A stretch of DNA of 64,000 nucleotides from CAYSSJ01 sp964433675 (GTDB lineage Bacteria; Cloacimonadota; Cloacimonadia; Cloacimonadales; TCS61): the NCBI GenBank assembly GCA_964433675.1, contig CAYSSJ010000003.1, positions 1-64,000 on the forward strand, read 5' to 3'. The position numbers were made by a program, and so were the translations under genes. This document shows positions 54,993-62,791 of the stretch, in pieces. The notes under the pieces were generated by a model, which saw only the letters and a list, made by a program, of their open reading frames with translations, did not search any database and had not been told where the DNA came from. The stretch's first letter is position 1, and every line of letters begins with the position of its first letter.

Positions 54993-56318
54993 TTAAAAGG
55001 GTAATAGACCACTTTTCATGAAATTAGAAGAATTAAATTTCTTCATCATTTTCTTCATCTGTTCAAATTGCTTCAATAATCGGTTCACTTCCTGAACTGA
55101 TGTGCCACTTCCTTTGGCAATCCGGTAACGACGACTTCCGTTAATCAAACCGGGATTTTCCCTCTCTCCGGGTGTCATAGAATAAATTATCGCTTCGATA
55201 TGTTTCAGATCTTTCTCATCTACTGATAGACCTTTCATAGCTTTTTGATTGGCACCAGGGATCATACCCATGAGCTGATCCAAAGGACCCATATTTTGAA
55301 TCTGTTGGAGTTGATCGAGAAAATCGGTGAAAGTAAACTGATTTTTCTTCAGCTTCTTTGCCATCTTCTCGGCTTTTTCAGCATCCATGGAAGCTTCGGC
55401 TTTTTCGATGAAGCTCATCATATCGCCCATACCGAGGATTCGATCTGCCATGCGAGTAGGATGGAACTCTTCGATATCGGATATCTTCTCGCCGGTACCG
55501 ATATACATGATCGGTTTGCCGGTTACTGCTTTGATAGATAAAGCTGCACCACCACGAGCATCACTGTCCATCTTGGTAAGAATAACGCCGCTCACATCAA
55601 GTCTGCTATCAAACTCTTTGGCTACCGATACGGCATCCTGACCGGTCATCGAATCGGCAACGAATAAGATATAGTCCGGCTTGATCGTTTTCTTAAGATC
55701 GCTCAGCTCTTTCATCAGATTCTCGTCTATATGCAATCTGCCGGCTGTATCGAAGATGAGCAGATTATCAGAAGTTTTCGCTGAGTTTTTCAACACTTTC
55801 TGAGCGGTTTTGACTACATTTTTGGATTTTAGATCGGAATAGACTGGGATATCCAGCTGTTTACCAAGAAATTCCAACTGCTCGACCGCTGCCGGTCTAT
55901 AAATATCGCAGGCGACCAGCGCCGGAGCGAGGGAGAATTTCTTACGCATCAATTGTGCTAGCTTGGCTGTGGTAGTGGTTTTACCTGATCCTTGCAGTCC
56001 GACTAACATAATCTTGTTGATCTTATTGCTATGAAGTTTTAGTTGGAAAGAATCTTTCCCCATCAATTTGGCAAGATGCTCATGAACTATCTTCACCACC
56101 TGATGACCGGGTGTAAGACTCTTCATTACCTCCTGACCGAGAGCATCGGCAGTGGTCTCATCAATAAAAGATTTAACGATCTTGAAATTTACATCAGCTT
56201 CCAACAATGCTCGTCTTACTTCGCGCATTGCATCTTTGATATTGGATTCGGTTAGTTTACCGCGACCTTTTAACTTTTTGAATATTGTCTCAAACTTGTC
56301 TGACAATGAATTGAACAT
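54993..56318 (-). CDS. ffh: Signal recognition particle protein Ffh
   Basis: 441 residues, full length. N domain (1-85), GTPase G domain with 'GLQGSGKTTTTAKLAQLMR' (P loop, about 107), 'ACDIYRPAAVEQL', 'LIFDTAGRLHID', 'VADSMTGQDAVSVAKEF', 'LTKMDSDARGGAALS', and a Met-rich M domain (about 300-441, 'GPLDQLMGMIPG', 'SRRYRIAKGSGTSVQEVNRL') that binds 4.5S RNA and signal peptides. It targets nascent membrane and exported proteins to the Sec translocon. Its ATG overlaps the rpe stop by one base (TAATG). Confidence 0.98.
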   Translation of the reverse strand: MFNSLSDKFETIFKKLKGRGKLTESNIKDAMREVRRALLEADVNFKIVKSFIDETTADALGQEVMKSLTPGHQVVKIVHEHLAKLMGKDSFQLKLHSNKINKIMLVGLQGSGKTTTTAKLAQLMRKKFSLAPALVACDIYRPAAVEQLEFLGKQLDIPVYSDLKSKNVVKTAQKVLKNSAKTSDNLLIFDTAGRLHIDENLMKELSDLKKTIKPDYILFVADSMTGQDAVSVAKEFDSRLDVSGVILTKMDSDARGGAALSIKAVTGKPIMYIGTGEKISDIEEFHPTRMADRILGMGDMMSFIEKAEASMDAEKAEKMAKKLKKNQFTFTDFLDQLQQIQNMGPLDQLMGMIPGANQKAMKGLSVDEKDLKHIEAIIYSMTPGERENPGLINGSRRYRIAKGSGTSVQEVNRLLKQFEQMKKMMKKFNSSNFMKSGLLPF

Positions 56319-56959
56319 TAGCGTAAACTCCTGATCTTAGCAGCATAATCATCACTTCCAAAAATGTACGATCCGGCTACCAGAATATTAGCGCCGAGTT
56401 TTACCAGTTCTTTGGCATTTATATCTGAAACTCCACCATCCACCTGGATCTCGAGTTTATGATCGATCTTATCTGTGTATTCTTTCAGAGTGCGGATCTT
56501 ATCATATACTAATGGTAAAAAATTCTGTCCACCAAAGCCCGGATTTACACTCATCAACAAGACAAAATCCAGTTCGGCTACGATAGGGAAGAGGTGTTGT
56601 ACCGGTGTGCCCGGATTCAGAGCAATTCCTGCCTTTATTCTGTTCTCTTTCAAAACACTGATCATACGATGAATATGTACTACGGCTTCTTGATGAAAAG
56701 AAACATACTCTACCCCAAATTCTGCCATGCTGGAGAAATAATCCCCCGGATTTGTTACCATGAAATGTACATCGAGTGGGATGGAACTGATCTTCGAGAT
56801 TTGCTCGATTATCGGCAGACCGAAAGTAAGATTGGGCACGAAATGCCCGTCCATCACATCGAGATGCAATATGTCTGCTCCGGCTGTTTCGATGGCACGA
56901 ATCTCATCGTACAGACGAGTAAAATCGGCAGACAAAAGTGAAGGTGCTATTTTGATCAT
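56318..56959 (-). CDS. rpe: Ribulose-phosphate 3-epimerase
   Basis: 213 residues from the ATG at 56959; the frame runs further upstream but the typical start is 'MIKIAPSLLSADF'. A TIM-barrel enzyme that interconverts ribulose 5-phosphate and xylulose 5-phosphate in the pentose phosphate pathway. Conserved: 'DILHLDVMDGHFVPNLTFG', 'PLDVHFMVTNPGDYF', 'AGIALNPGTP', 'VLLMSVNPGFGGQNFLP' and 'IQVDGGVSDINAKELV', containing the metal His/Asp ligands (His and Asp of LDVMDGHF and VHFM, Asp of VDGG). The ATG overlaps the DUF721 stop as ATGA. Confidence 0.96.
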   Translation of the reverse strand: MIKIAPSLLSADFTRLYDEIRAIETAGADILHLDVMDGHFVPNLTFGLPIIEQISKISSIPLDVHFMVTNPGDYFSSMAEFGVEYVSFHQEAVVHIHRMISVLKENRIKAGIALNPGTPVQHLFPIVAELDFVLLMSVNPGFGGQNFLPLVYDKIRTLKEYTDKIDHKLEIQVDGGVSDINAKELVKLGANILVAGSYIFGSDDYAAKIRSLR

Positions 56960-57285
56960 CTTTTTCTTCTCTTTTTTCGCATTGGTGGTCGATAGTCTAG
57001 ATCTTTGCACATAAATATTATATTCTCGATATCTAGTCCATACTCTTTCTTCAGTTGATTGATAATAGACCATTTTCGCAAAACCAATTCTTGCATCCAA
57101 ATACTGTTTTCGACCATGATATAAAGAGTCCCCTTATCGATCTTTTGTAAAAAAGTCCTGTTAGCGATCAGCTCGCCGACAACCTCGGGCCAGGCTCTGG
57201 AAACTACAAAGAGATCTTTGTACTTCGAGCCTGCAATGTTATCAACAATTTTTTGGATAACATTCCCGGCGCGTGTAAAGCTCAT
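56956..57285 (-). CDS. DUF721/DciA-like protein
   Basis: 109 residues. The N-terminal two thirds match the DUF721 fold ('AWPEVVGELIANRTFLQKID' then 'TLYIMVENSIWMQELVLRK'), a KH-like domain. DciA, the best known member, loads the replicative helicase DnaB in bacteria lacking DnaC. The C-terminus is short and basic ('RPPMRKKRRKR'). Direct evidence for the DciA role here is lacking, hence no symbol. It overlaps neighbours on both sides by ATGA junctions, as in a translationally coupled operon. Confidence 0.82.
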   Translation of the reverse strand: MSFTRAGNVIQKIVDNIAGSKYKDLFVVSRAWPEVVGELIANRTFLQKIDKGTLYIMVENSIWMQELVLRKWSIINQLKKEYGLDIENIIFMCKDLDYRPPMRKKRRKR

Positions 57286-57845
57286 TCTTCTTTTTTACGG
57301 GTGACCAGAGATAATCCCCACCAAGCTAATACGGCTATGATCAAGGCTGCATAGTATGCAATACCAAGGGCATTGTAGGACCTGTCATACTGTACCATCA
57401 AAAAGCCCGGTAATGTGGCTAATACTATCAGGATCAGATAACCAACTATCTGGATGGGAGACTTATTCTCTTTACCACTATTAATAAGAGATATGGCTAA
57501 AATCGCTATAAATATTATCAGTGCTGTCAATAATACCAGAAGTATATTGATCAACAATGAAAATTGAGCTGATTCTAAAATCCATACAGGTGTGAGCACG
57601 GCGACTAAGACCAAAACCACTCCGATTATTCGAGATATCAACAGACGTGTCTCCGGTTTCATCTCAGCTCGGCGTGAGTGTTTTTTTACATAAAGATAGA
57701 CCAGTCCAAACACAACTATGAAAAACAGTGCAAAAAGTGGCACTGCAATTTGCCAGTTTTCATTGGAAAAACCTAGAGCGCTGAATGCTGCTAATAAAAC
57801 CACCCATTTCAACACTGAGACGATTTTGTTCAGTATTCTTTTCAC
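57282..57845 (-). CDS. Six-helix membrane protein of unknown function
   Basis: I do not recognise the family. With GTG 57845 (SD 'GGAGG', 5 nt upstream) the protein has 187 residues; the frame continues to 57911 but would overlap rplI. About six TM helices are seen: around 13-30, 33-52 ('IAVPLFALFFIVVFGLVYLY'), 70-90 ('IIGVVLVLVAVLTPVWIL'), 98-122, 132-150 and 158-180. Charged loops are short, and the tail ends in 'TRKKEE'. It lies between rplI and the DUF721 gene, overlapping the latter by 4 nt. Confidence 0.7.
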   Translation of the reverse strand: MKRILNKIVSVLKWVVLLAAFSALGFSNENWQIAVPLFALFFIVVFGLVYLYVKKHSRRAEMKPETRLLISRIIGVVLVLVAVLTPVWILESAQFSLLINILLVLLTALIIFIAILAISLINSGKENKSPIQIVGYLILIVLATLPGFLMVQYDRSYNALGIAYYAALIIAVLAWWGLSLVTRKKEE

Positions 57846-57861
57846 ATTAACCTCCGTTTTT

Positions 57862-58305
57862 TTACTCCTTTTCGATGATAACTTGGATCTCACCGACAAT
57901 ATCGGGAGCAAAAGCTATCTCCACTGTATGAGCTCCTAATTCTTTGAGATGTTTGTCAAGCTTAATATTGGATTTGTGTACTTCAAACCCTTTTGCTTCC
58001 AATTCTTCAGCGATATCATTTTCCGAGACCGAACCATAGAGATGGTCATTTTCGTCTGCTTTTCTCACGAACTTCAGCTCTGTACCAGCTATACTGGCTG
58101 CAAGGGCTTTATACTTGTTCTCTTGTTCCAGACGTTCTATCTCAGCTTTCTGTTTGATCTTTTCGATTCGGGTGATATTCCCTTTTGTAGCCGGAATTGC
58201 CAGTTTCTTCGGAAGTAAATAATTCCTGGCATATCCGGGAGATACTTTTATCAAAGAACCGGCTTCACCAACTCTTTCGATATCTTTGGTCAATATTACT
58301 TTCAT
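57862..58305 (-). CDS. rplI: Ribosomal protein L9
   Basis: 147 residues. N-domain 'MKVILTKDIERVGEAGSLIK' with 'VSPGYARNYLLPKKLAIPAT', a long connecting helix (about 45-75) and a C-domain 'LYGSVSENDIAEELEAKGFE'. L9 binds 23S rRNA domain V and extends from the 50S subunit. SD 'GGAGGAG'. Its ATG overlaps the stop of the DUF2232 gene (ATGA). Confidence 0.97.
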   Translation of the reverse strand: MKVILTKDIERVGEAGSLIKVSPGYARNYLLPKKLAIPATKGNITRIEKIKQKAEIERLEQENKYKALAASIAGTELKFVRKADENDHLYGSVSENDIAEELEAKGFEVHKSNIKLDKHLKELGAHTVEIAFAPDIVGEIQVIIEKE

Positions 58306-59168
58306 CTATCTCCTCCATTTATACTTAATTTTCTTAGATTTAACCAATTATCTACTATGCCGAATAGAATTATCAGCCCCAGTAGATAAATATTGATCAA
58401 TATGATTATGATAAAGACTATCATCAATAACTTGTGTTTTCTGAAAAAACTCCCCATAAAATAATCCAGCATAGCGATACCTTGGATAAGATATAACAAA
58501 CTCAGAATGACTAAGATATTCCCACCTGCTAAACGGGATTGAGGAATCAGGGTCAGAACCAATCCGATTATCAATATATAGACGAAATAAAATGGGATTC
58601 TTGTCCTTTTATGATCCCATTTCACATCTACTTTTCTGGAAAAAATCAAAAGTCCGATATACAATGCCAAACTGATGGTGACCACCCAGATGGCTATATT
58701 GTTGCTCAGCATTATCTCTCGAGATTTTTCGCTGAGTTCAAGGAAATTTTGTAACAGTTCCGGACGATCGGCAAGCAAGTTTTGCCACATCTCCCGCATC
58801 TGTGTCATACTCTCCGATAGTAGGTTTACGATCGTATTCTCGAAGATCAAGAAACGAGTATAGGCATAAATACTGTTGTATACCGTTACTATGATCAAGC
58901 TGTTGATGTATGTGTATTTATGTCGCAAAAGGTAAAAGCACAATGCTGTAGATAAACCTACCCCCAATATCATATCCAGACTGTTCATCAGCCTGATAGT
59001 ATTCAAATTGGCTATCAGGAAGACTAACGCTGTACCAGTGAATATGAGATAGTACCTGATACCATTTGGGCGGTTTATATGTCTCCCGCCCAAGATCAGA
59101 ATGATCAATACACCCCAAAATGGGGATATGGCTGCCACTAGTGCAGCAAACAACGCTGATAAGATCAC
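58302..59168 (-). CDS. DUF2232-like membrane protein
   Basis: 288 residues with about eight TM helices. It resembles the DUF2232/YybS family, which often sits next to rpsF-ssb-rpsR-rplI in bacteria, as here. A large soluble loop (about 125-165, 'MREMWQNLLADRPELLQNFL') lies between membrane segments. The helix-loop-helix layout and position support the family; its biochemical function is unknown. Start GTG 59168, 1 nt after the rpsR stop; no clear SD, so it probably depends on coupling to rpsR. Confidence 0.72.
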   Translation of the reverse strand: MILSALFAALVAAISPFWGVLIILILGGRHINRPNGIRYYLIFTGTALVFLIANLNTIRLMNSLDMILGVGLSTALCFYLLRHKYTYINSLIIVTVYNSIYAYTRFLIFENTIVNLLSESMTQMREMWQNLLADRPELLQNFLELSEKSREIMLSNNIAIWVVTISLALYIGLLIFSRKVDVKWDHKRTRIPFYFVYILIIGLVLTLIPQSRLAGGNILVILSLLYLIQGIAMLDYFMGSFFRKHKLLMIVFIIIILINIYLLGLIILFGIVDNWLNLRKLSINGGDR

Positions 59169-59169
59169 T

Positions 59170-59514
59170 TTAGTGCTTATCTGTATATGGTATCAGTGCC
59201 ATTTGACGAGCTTTCTTTATCTCTTTGGTAAGACGGCGCTGATGTTTGGCACAAGTGCCGGTAAAGCGGCGCGGTGATATCTTACCGCTCTCAGAGATAT
59301 AGCGTCTCATCAAATCAGCATTTTTATAATCGATCTCTGCATCTTTGTTTTTACAAAAGAAACAGACCTTTTTCTTAAAAACGAACCTTCTACGATTATC
59401 GTTCCTATCAAAGGAACGGGTAGGACGCGATGGTTTCCTTTCTCTTTTAGTATCTTCTTGTTGTTCTTCTTTATTCTCGTTTTCTGCTTCGATCTTTTTG
59501 TTATTCTCTTCCAT
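59170..59514 (-). CDS. rpsR: Ribosomal protein S18 with charged N-terminal extension
   Basis: 114 residues; S18 is usually 70-85. The core starts near residue 47 with 'KKKVCFFCKNKDAEIDYKNA', continues through 'LMRRYISESGKISPRRFTG' and ends 'AKHQRRLTKEIKKARQMALI'. The CFFC...CAKH set looks like the zinc-binding (C+) form of S18. The first 45 residues are a Lys/Glu/Arg-rich extension, predicted to be disordered. SD GGAG upstream of the ATG. Confidence 0.95.
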   Translation of the reverse strand: MEENNKKIEAENENKEEQQEDTKRERKPSRPTRSFDRNDNRRRFVFKKKVCFFCKNKDAEIDYKNADLMRRYISESGKISPRRFTGTCAKHQRRLTKEIKKARQMALIPYTDKH

Positions 59515-59542
59515 TAATATCTACTCCTCAAATTAATTTTTT

Positions 59543-59962
59543 CTAAAAGGGCACATCGTCTTCAGTTGTGACATTATCTGTTTTCTCTTCAAAATCTTTG
59601 CCTCCAGTATCCGGTTGTGCTGTTTTTTCCAGAAAAGAGATGCGTTGAGCCACAATCTCGGTAACCTTACGATTCTGATTATCCTTGTCGGTAAATGTTC
59701 TTGCTTGTAGCATCCCTTCCACTATGATCGGACTTCCTTTGTGAAGGATATTCGCACAACGTTCTGCCAACTTGCTCCAGGCGACTATATCAAAGAAACT
59801 GGTATCTTCTTGCCATTCGCCATCTTTGAGATAGACACGATTGGAAGCAATGGGCAATCTTACTACGGGAGTTCCATTTGCGGTATATCGTAAGTCTATA
59901 TCCTGTGTAAGCCTACCGCTGATTATCACCGAGTTAATACGGGGAAATTTGAGTTCTGTCAT
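59543..59962 (-). CDS. ssb: Single-stranded DNA-binding protein
   Basis: 139 residues. OB fold (about 5-108) with 'INSVIISGRLTQDIDLRYTA', 'GTPVVRLPIASNRVY', 'TSFFDIVAWSKLAERCANIL' and 'KGSPIIVEGMLQARTF', followed by a short linker and the acidic partner-binding tip 'DDVPF'. Coats ssDNA and recruits replication and repair proteins. It lies between rpsF and rpsR, the standard bacterial order. SD 'AGGAG'. Confidence 0.97.
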   Translation of the reverse strand: MTELKFPRINSVIISGRLTQDIDLRYTANGTPVVRLPIASNRVYLKDGEWQEDTSFFDIVAWSKLAERCANILHKGSPIIVEGMLQARTFTDKDNQNRKVTEIVAQRISFLEKTAQPDTGGKDFEEKTDNVTTEDDVPF

Positions 59963-59973
59963 AATTTACTCCT

Positions 59974-60255
59974 TTACTTGGCTAAAATATTATAACGAAT
60001 AATGTTTTCATTAATACGATATTCATTTTCAAATTCGGAAATACGATTTGGATCCAAACTAAAGAAATTTACGAAATAATAACCCTCTTTGTACTTTTTG
60101 ATCTCATAAGAGAGTTTTCTTTTACCCCATTTTTCGGTTTTGACGATTTCACCACCATTTTTTTCGATAAACGATAGTAACTTCTCATTCTCTTGTACAG
60201 CGTCGTCTTCACTAATCGATGGTATTATTATTACCATGCTTTCGTATTTTTTCAT
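59974..60255 (-). CDS. rpsF: Ribosomal protein S6
   Basis: 93 residues. 'MKKYESMVIIIPSISEDD', 'GGEIVKTEKWGKRKLSYEIK', 'KYKEGYYFVNFFSLDP' and 'RINENIIRYNILAK' match S6, which pairs with S18 on the 30S platform. The SD 'AAGGAGGG' and start lie inside the 3' end of pth, a 44-nt overlap. Confidence 0.96.
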   Translation of the reverse strand: MKKYESMVIIIPSISEDDAVQENEKLLSFIEKNGGEIVKTEKWGKRKLSYEIKKYKEGYYFVNFFSLDPNRISEFENEYRINENIIRYNILAK

Positions 60256-60850
60256 TTTCCCTCCTTTGGTCTTTTGATTCTGAAAGCCCTATGCTTTCAG
60301 AATAGGATTTTTTTTCTGAACTGAAATGATCGAGCATAGCTTTGAAGCCAGCATCGATATAAACTCCCAAGAGTTTATTGGTCATTTCTAAGAGCGAACC
60401 GAGTTTCAGTTCTTCTTGTTTTGAGAAATTGGACAGCACATAATTTGCCCAATTCTCTCCTTCGGGTGAATCTACCCCGATACGCATTCTGCTAAAATCT
60501 TTCGAACCCAAGGTATCTCCAATGGAACGGAGGCCATTATGCCCGCCATAACCACCTTTCTCTCGAATCCTGATCTCACCGAACGGTATGTGGATGTCAT
60601 CACATATCACGACTATGTCCTCTATATGTTCAGATGTCAGAGCAGATAAAACCGCCTCTCCTGATCTGTTCATATAGGTCTTTGGTTTGATGAATAACAC
60701 ATCATCAATTTTGTACCAATCATACAACTTGGCTTTTTTAAAAGATCTGTTATGCTCCTGCGCCAGAGCATCTAAGACAAGGAAACCGATATTATGTCTG
60801 TTTCTACGGTAATTACTACCCGGATTCCCCAATCCTGCCACTAATCTCAT
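60212..60850 (-). CDS. pth: Peptidyl-tRNA hydrolase
   Basis: 212 residues, slightly longer than usual (about 190) because of a polar C-terminal tail that overlaps rpsF. Pth releases tRNA from prematurely dropped peptidyl-tRNA. Conserved: 'VAGLGNPGSNYRRNRHNIGF' (Asn and catalytic His of RHNIGF), 'FIKPKTYMNRSG', 'VICDDIHIPFGEIRIREKGG' (catalytic Asp), 'GYGGHNGLRSI' and 'FSRMRIGVDSPEG'. It follows rplY after 6 nt. Confidence 0.96.
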   Translation of the reverse strand: MRLVAGLGNPGSNYRRNRHNIGFLVLDALAQEHNRSFKKAKLYDWYKIDDVLFIKPKTYMNRSGEAVLSALTSEHIEDIVVICDDIHIPFGEIRIREKGGYGGHNGLRSIGDTLGSKDFSRMRIGVDSPEGENWANYVLSNFSKQEELKLGSLLEMTNKLLGVYIDAGFKAMLDHFSSEKKSYSESIGLSESKDQRRENEKIRKHGNNNTID

Positions 60851-60856
60851 TTGAGA

Positions 60857-61486
60857 TTATTCTTCTTCGGTTGCTTCGGCTTCTTCTTCTGTCTCTGCTT
60901 CTGTTTCTTCAGCTTCCTCTAGTTCCTCTTCCTCTTCTTCTTCTCTTGGGATTCGGACGGTTACTACCGCTGTATCTGCCGGTAGAGTAACATCAAGCTT
61001 ATCGCTGAGCTGCAGATCGGAAATATGGATAGTATCACCCAGATCCAATGCGGAGACATCGATTTCGACATCGTCTATCACATCACTGTACATGCATGTG
61101 ACTTCCAACTGTCGCAATAATACTTCCAACACGCCACCTTTTTCTTCGCCGGGTGCTTTACCGGTTATCTTGATCGGGATATCGAGTGTGATTGCTTTGT
61201 TCTTGGGCAGTTCCATGAAATCGACATGCAACACATCTCGCGATACAGGATGAACTTGCTTATCTTTGATGTAAACTCGATATTCGTGGTCTTCTACCTT
61301 CAGATCGATAAAAGCCACTTCACCGATAGTCTTTCTGTAAACTTGGCTGAATTCACTAGCCAATAAAGATATATTAACACCCGGTTTACCTTCTCCATAA
61401 ACAATTGCCGGGATAAATCCATCTTTTCTCAATTGCTTTGCACTTACTTCTTTGTTTCTTGTTGTAGCTGTTAATTTTATATTCAT
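60857..61486 (-). CDS. rplY: Ribosomal protein L25 (general stress protein Ctc type)
   Basis: 209 residues. L25/Ctc two-domain protein: N-terminal 5S rRNA-binding domain ('RNKEVSAKQLRKDGFIPAIV', 'YGEGKPGVNISL') and C-terminal TL5-like beta domain ('VLHVDFMELPKNKAITLDI', 'GGVLEVLLRQLEV', 'DVSALDLGDTIHISDL'). The last 30 residues are almost wholly Glu with some Ala/Thr ('EEEEEEELEEAEE'). Position between prs and pth matches the prs-ctc-pth order of many bacteria. Confidence 0.94.
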   Translation of the reverse strand: MNIKLTATTRNKEVSAKQLRKDGFIPAIVYGEGKPGVNISLLASEFSQVYRKTIGEVAFIDLKVEDHEYRVYIKDKQVHPVSRDVLHVDFMELPKNKAITLDIPIKITGKAPGEEKGGVLEVLLRQLEVTCMYSDVIDDVEIDVSALDLGDTIHISDLQLSDKLDVTLPADTAVVTVRIPREEEEEEELEEAEETEAETEEEAEATEEE

Positions 61487-61509
61487 TCTTGCTAACCTCC
61501 GTTGTGATT

Positions 61510-62457
61510 CTATCTAAATAATATACTTAATGATTCTTCAATATGTATTTTTTTGATGGCAATTGCCAGCATTTCGGCGATAGACAATTGCTCTATTTTT
61601 TTACACTTTTTCTTCTGGGCAGACAAAGGGATCGAATTTGTGATAAAAAGTTTCTCGATGGTTGAAGATTCGATATTTTCGATAGCTTTGCCACTCAAAA
61701 CACCGTGTGAACAGGCAGCGTAGATCTTCGAGGCTCCATTATTTTTCAGTGTTGTAGCCATTTTAGTAAGACTGCCACCTGAATCTATGATGTCATCAAA
61801 TAAAATCGCATTCTTATTCTCCACATCACCGATAATATGTAGGATCTCTGCTTTATCTTCGTTCCCGACTCTCCTTTTATCACCGATAGCCAAGCTTACA
61901 TCTAGTCTTTCTGCCAGCGCTCTGGCTCGTTCCGTTCCACCTGTGTCCGGTGATACGACCACTGTATTTTCCAGAGATACATTACTCTTGAAATGTCTGG
62001 CAAATATTGGTAACGAGGAGAGATGATCTACCGGGATATTGAAAAAACCCTGGATCTGACTGGAATGAAGATCCATCGCCACTATTCTGCTTGCCCCTGC
62101 AGTGGTGAGTAGATCTGCTACCAATTTGGCAGTGATCGGTACACCCCGCTGATCTTTCTTATCTGATCGAGCATAGGCAAAATAAGGAACTACGCAGGTA
62201 ATGCGCTGTGCAGAGGCACGCTTCAAGGCATCTATCATTATCAATAGTTCCATCACATTATCATTTACCGGATAACAGGTCGGTTGGATAATAAAAGTAT
62301 CCGCTCCGCGAACATTTTCGTTTATCTTCACAAAACTGTTATCATTGGAGAATTTGAACACATCGGCATCGCCCAGCGGAATACCTGCGTATTTTGCTAC
62401 TTCGTTCGCCAATGATTTATTGGCGCTCCCAGTAAAAATCTTTAACCTGGAAAACAT
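61510..62457 (-). CDS. prs: Ribose-phosphate pyrophosphokinase
   Basis: 315 residues, class I length. Makes PRPP from ribose 5-phosphate and ATP for nucleotide, His and Trp synthesis. Conserved: 'KIFTGSANKSLANEVAKYAG', 'VKINENVRGADTFIIQPT', 'CVVPYFAYARSDKKDQRGVP' (flexible loop and pyrophosphate site), 'VAMDLHSSQIQGFF', 'VVVSPDTGGTERARALAERL', and the PRPP-binding loop 'AILFDDIIDSGGSLTKMA'. Follows spoVG after 6 nt. Confidence 0.97.
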   Translation of the reverse strand: MFSRLKIFTGSANKSLANEVAKYAGIPLGDADVFKFSNDNSFVKINENVRGADTFIIQPTCYPVNDNVMELLIMIDALKRASAQRITCVVPYFAYARSDKKDQRGVPITAKLVADLLTTAGASRIVAMDLHSSQIQGFFNIPVDHLSSLPIFARHFKSNVSLENTVVVSPDTGGTERARALAERLDVSLAIGDKRRVGNEDKAEILHIIGDVENKNAILFDDIIDSGGSLTKMATTLKNNGASKIYAACSHGVLSGKAIENIESSTIEKLFITNSIPLSAQKKKCKKIEQLSIAEMLAIAIKKIHIEESLSILFR

Positions 62458-62463
62458 GGCAAA

Positions 62464-62787
62464 TTATTCTTCGTAATTATCCATCTCAGCATTATCTTCT
62501 TCGGCAGGTTTTTCGTCTGCGGAAGTTAACGCTTCTTCCAGTGTCTCTTTGTACTTGGCGACGATCATCTCTTCGATCTTGTTGCGCGTCTCTGTGTTTA
62601 TAGGATGCGCTATATCACGATATTCACCACTTTTTGTCTTGCGACTGGGCATAGCGATAAACAAGCCGTTCTGCCCCTCGATTACCTTGATGTTCCTGAT
62701 GATGAACGCATCATCGATCACCATGTTCACAAATGCCTTCAGTTGATTGTTGTCACGAATAAACACTTTAATATCACTAATGTTCAT
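62464..62787 (-). CDS. spoVG: SpoVG family RNA/DNA-binding regulator
   Basis: 107 residues from the ATG at 62787 ('AAGGAG' upstream); the longer frame overlaps ispE. Core 'MNISDIKVFIRDNNQLKAF', 'IRNIKVIEGQNGLFIAMPSR' and 'GEYRDIAHPINTETRNKIEE' is standard SpoVG, a small nucleic-acid-binding protein first known from Bacillus sporulation and now as an RNA-binding regulator in diverse bacteria. An acidic tail (about 93-107) follows. Placed between ispE and prs as in Firmicutes, though glmU, usual in that neighbourhood, is absent. Confidence 0.95.
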   Translation of the reverse strand: MNISDIKVFIRDNNQLKAFVNMVIDDAFIIRNIKVIEGQNGLFIAMPSRKTKSGEYRDIAHPINTETRNKIEEMIVAKYKETLEEALTSADEKPAEEDNAEMDNYEE

Positions 62788-62791
62788 CTCT

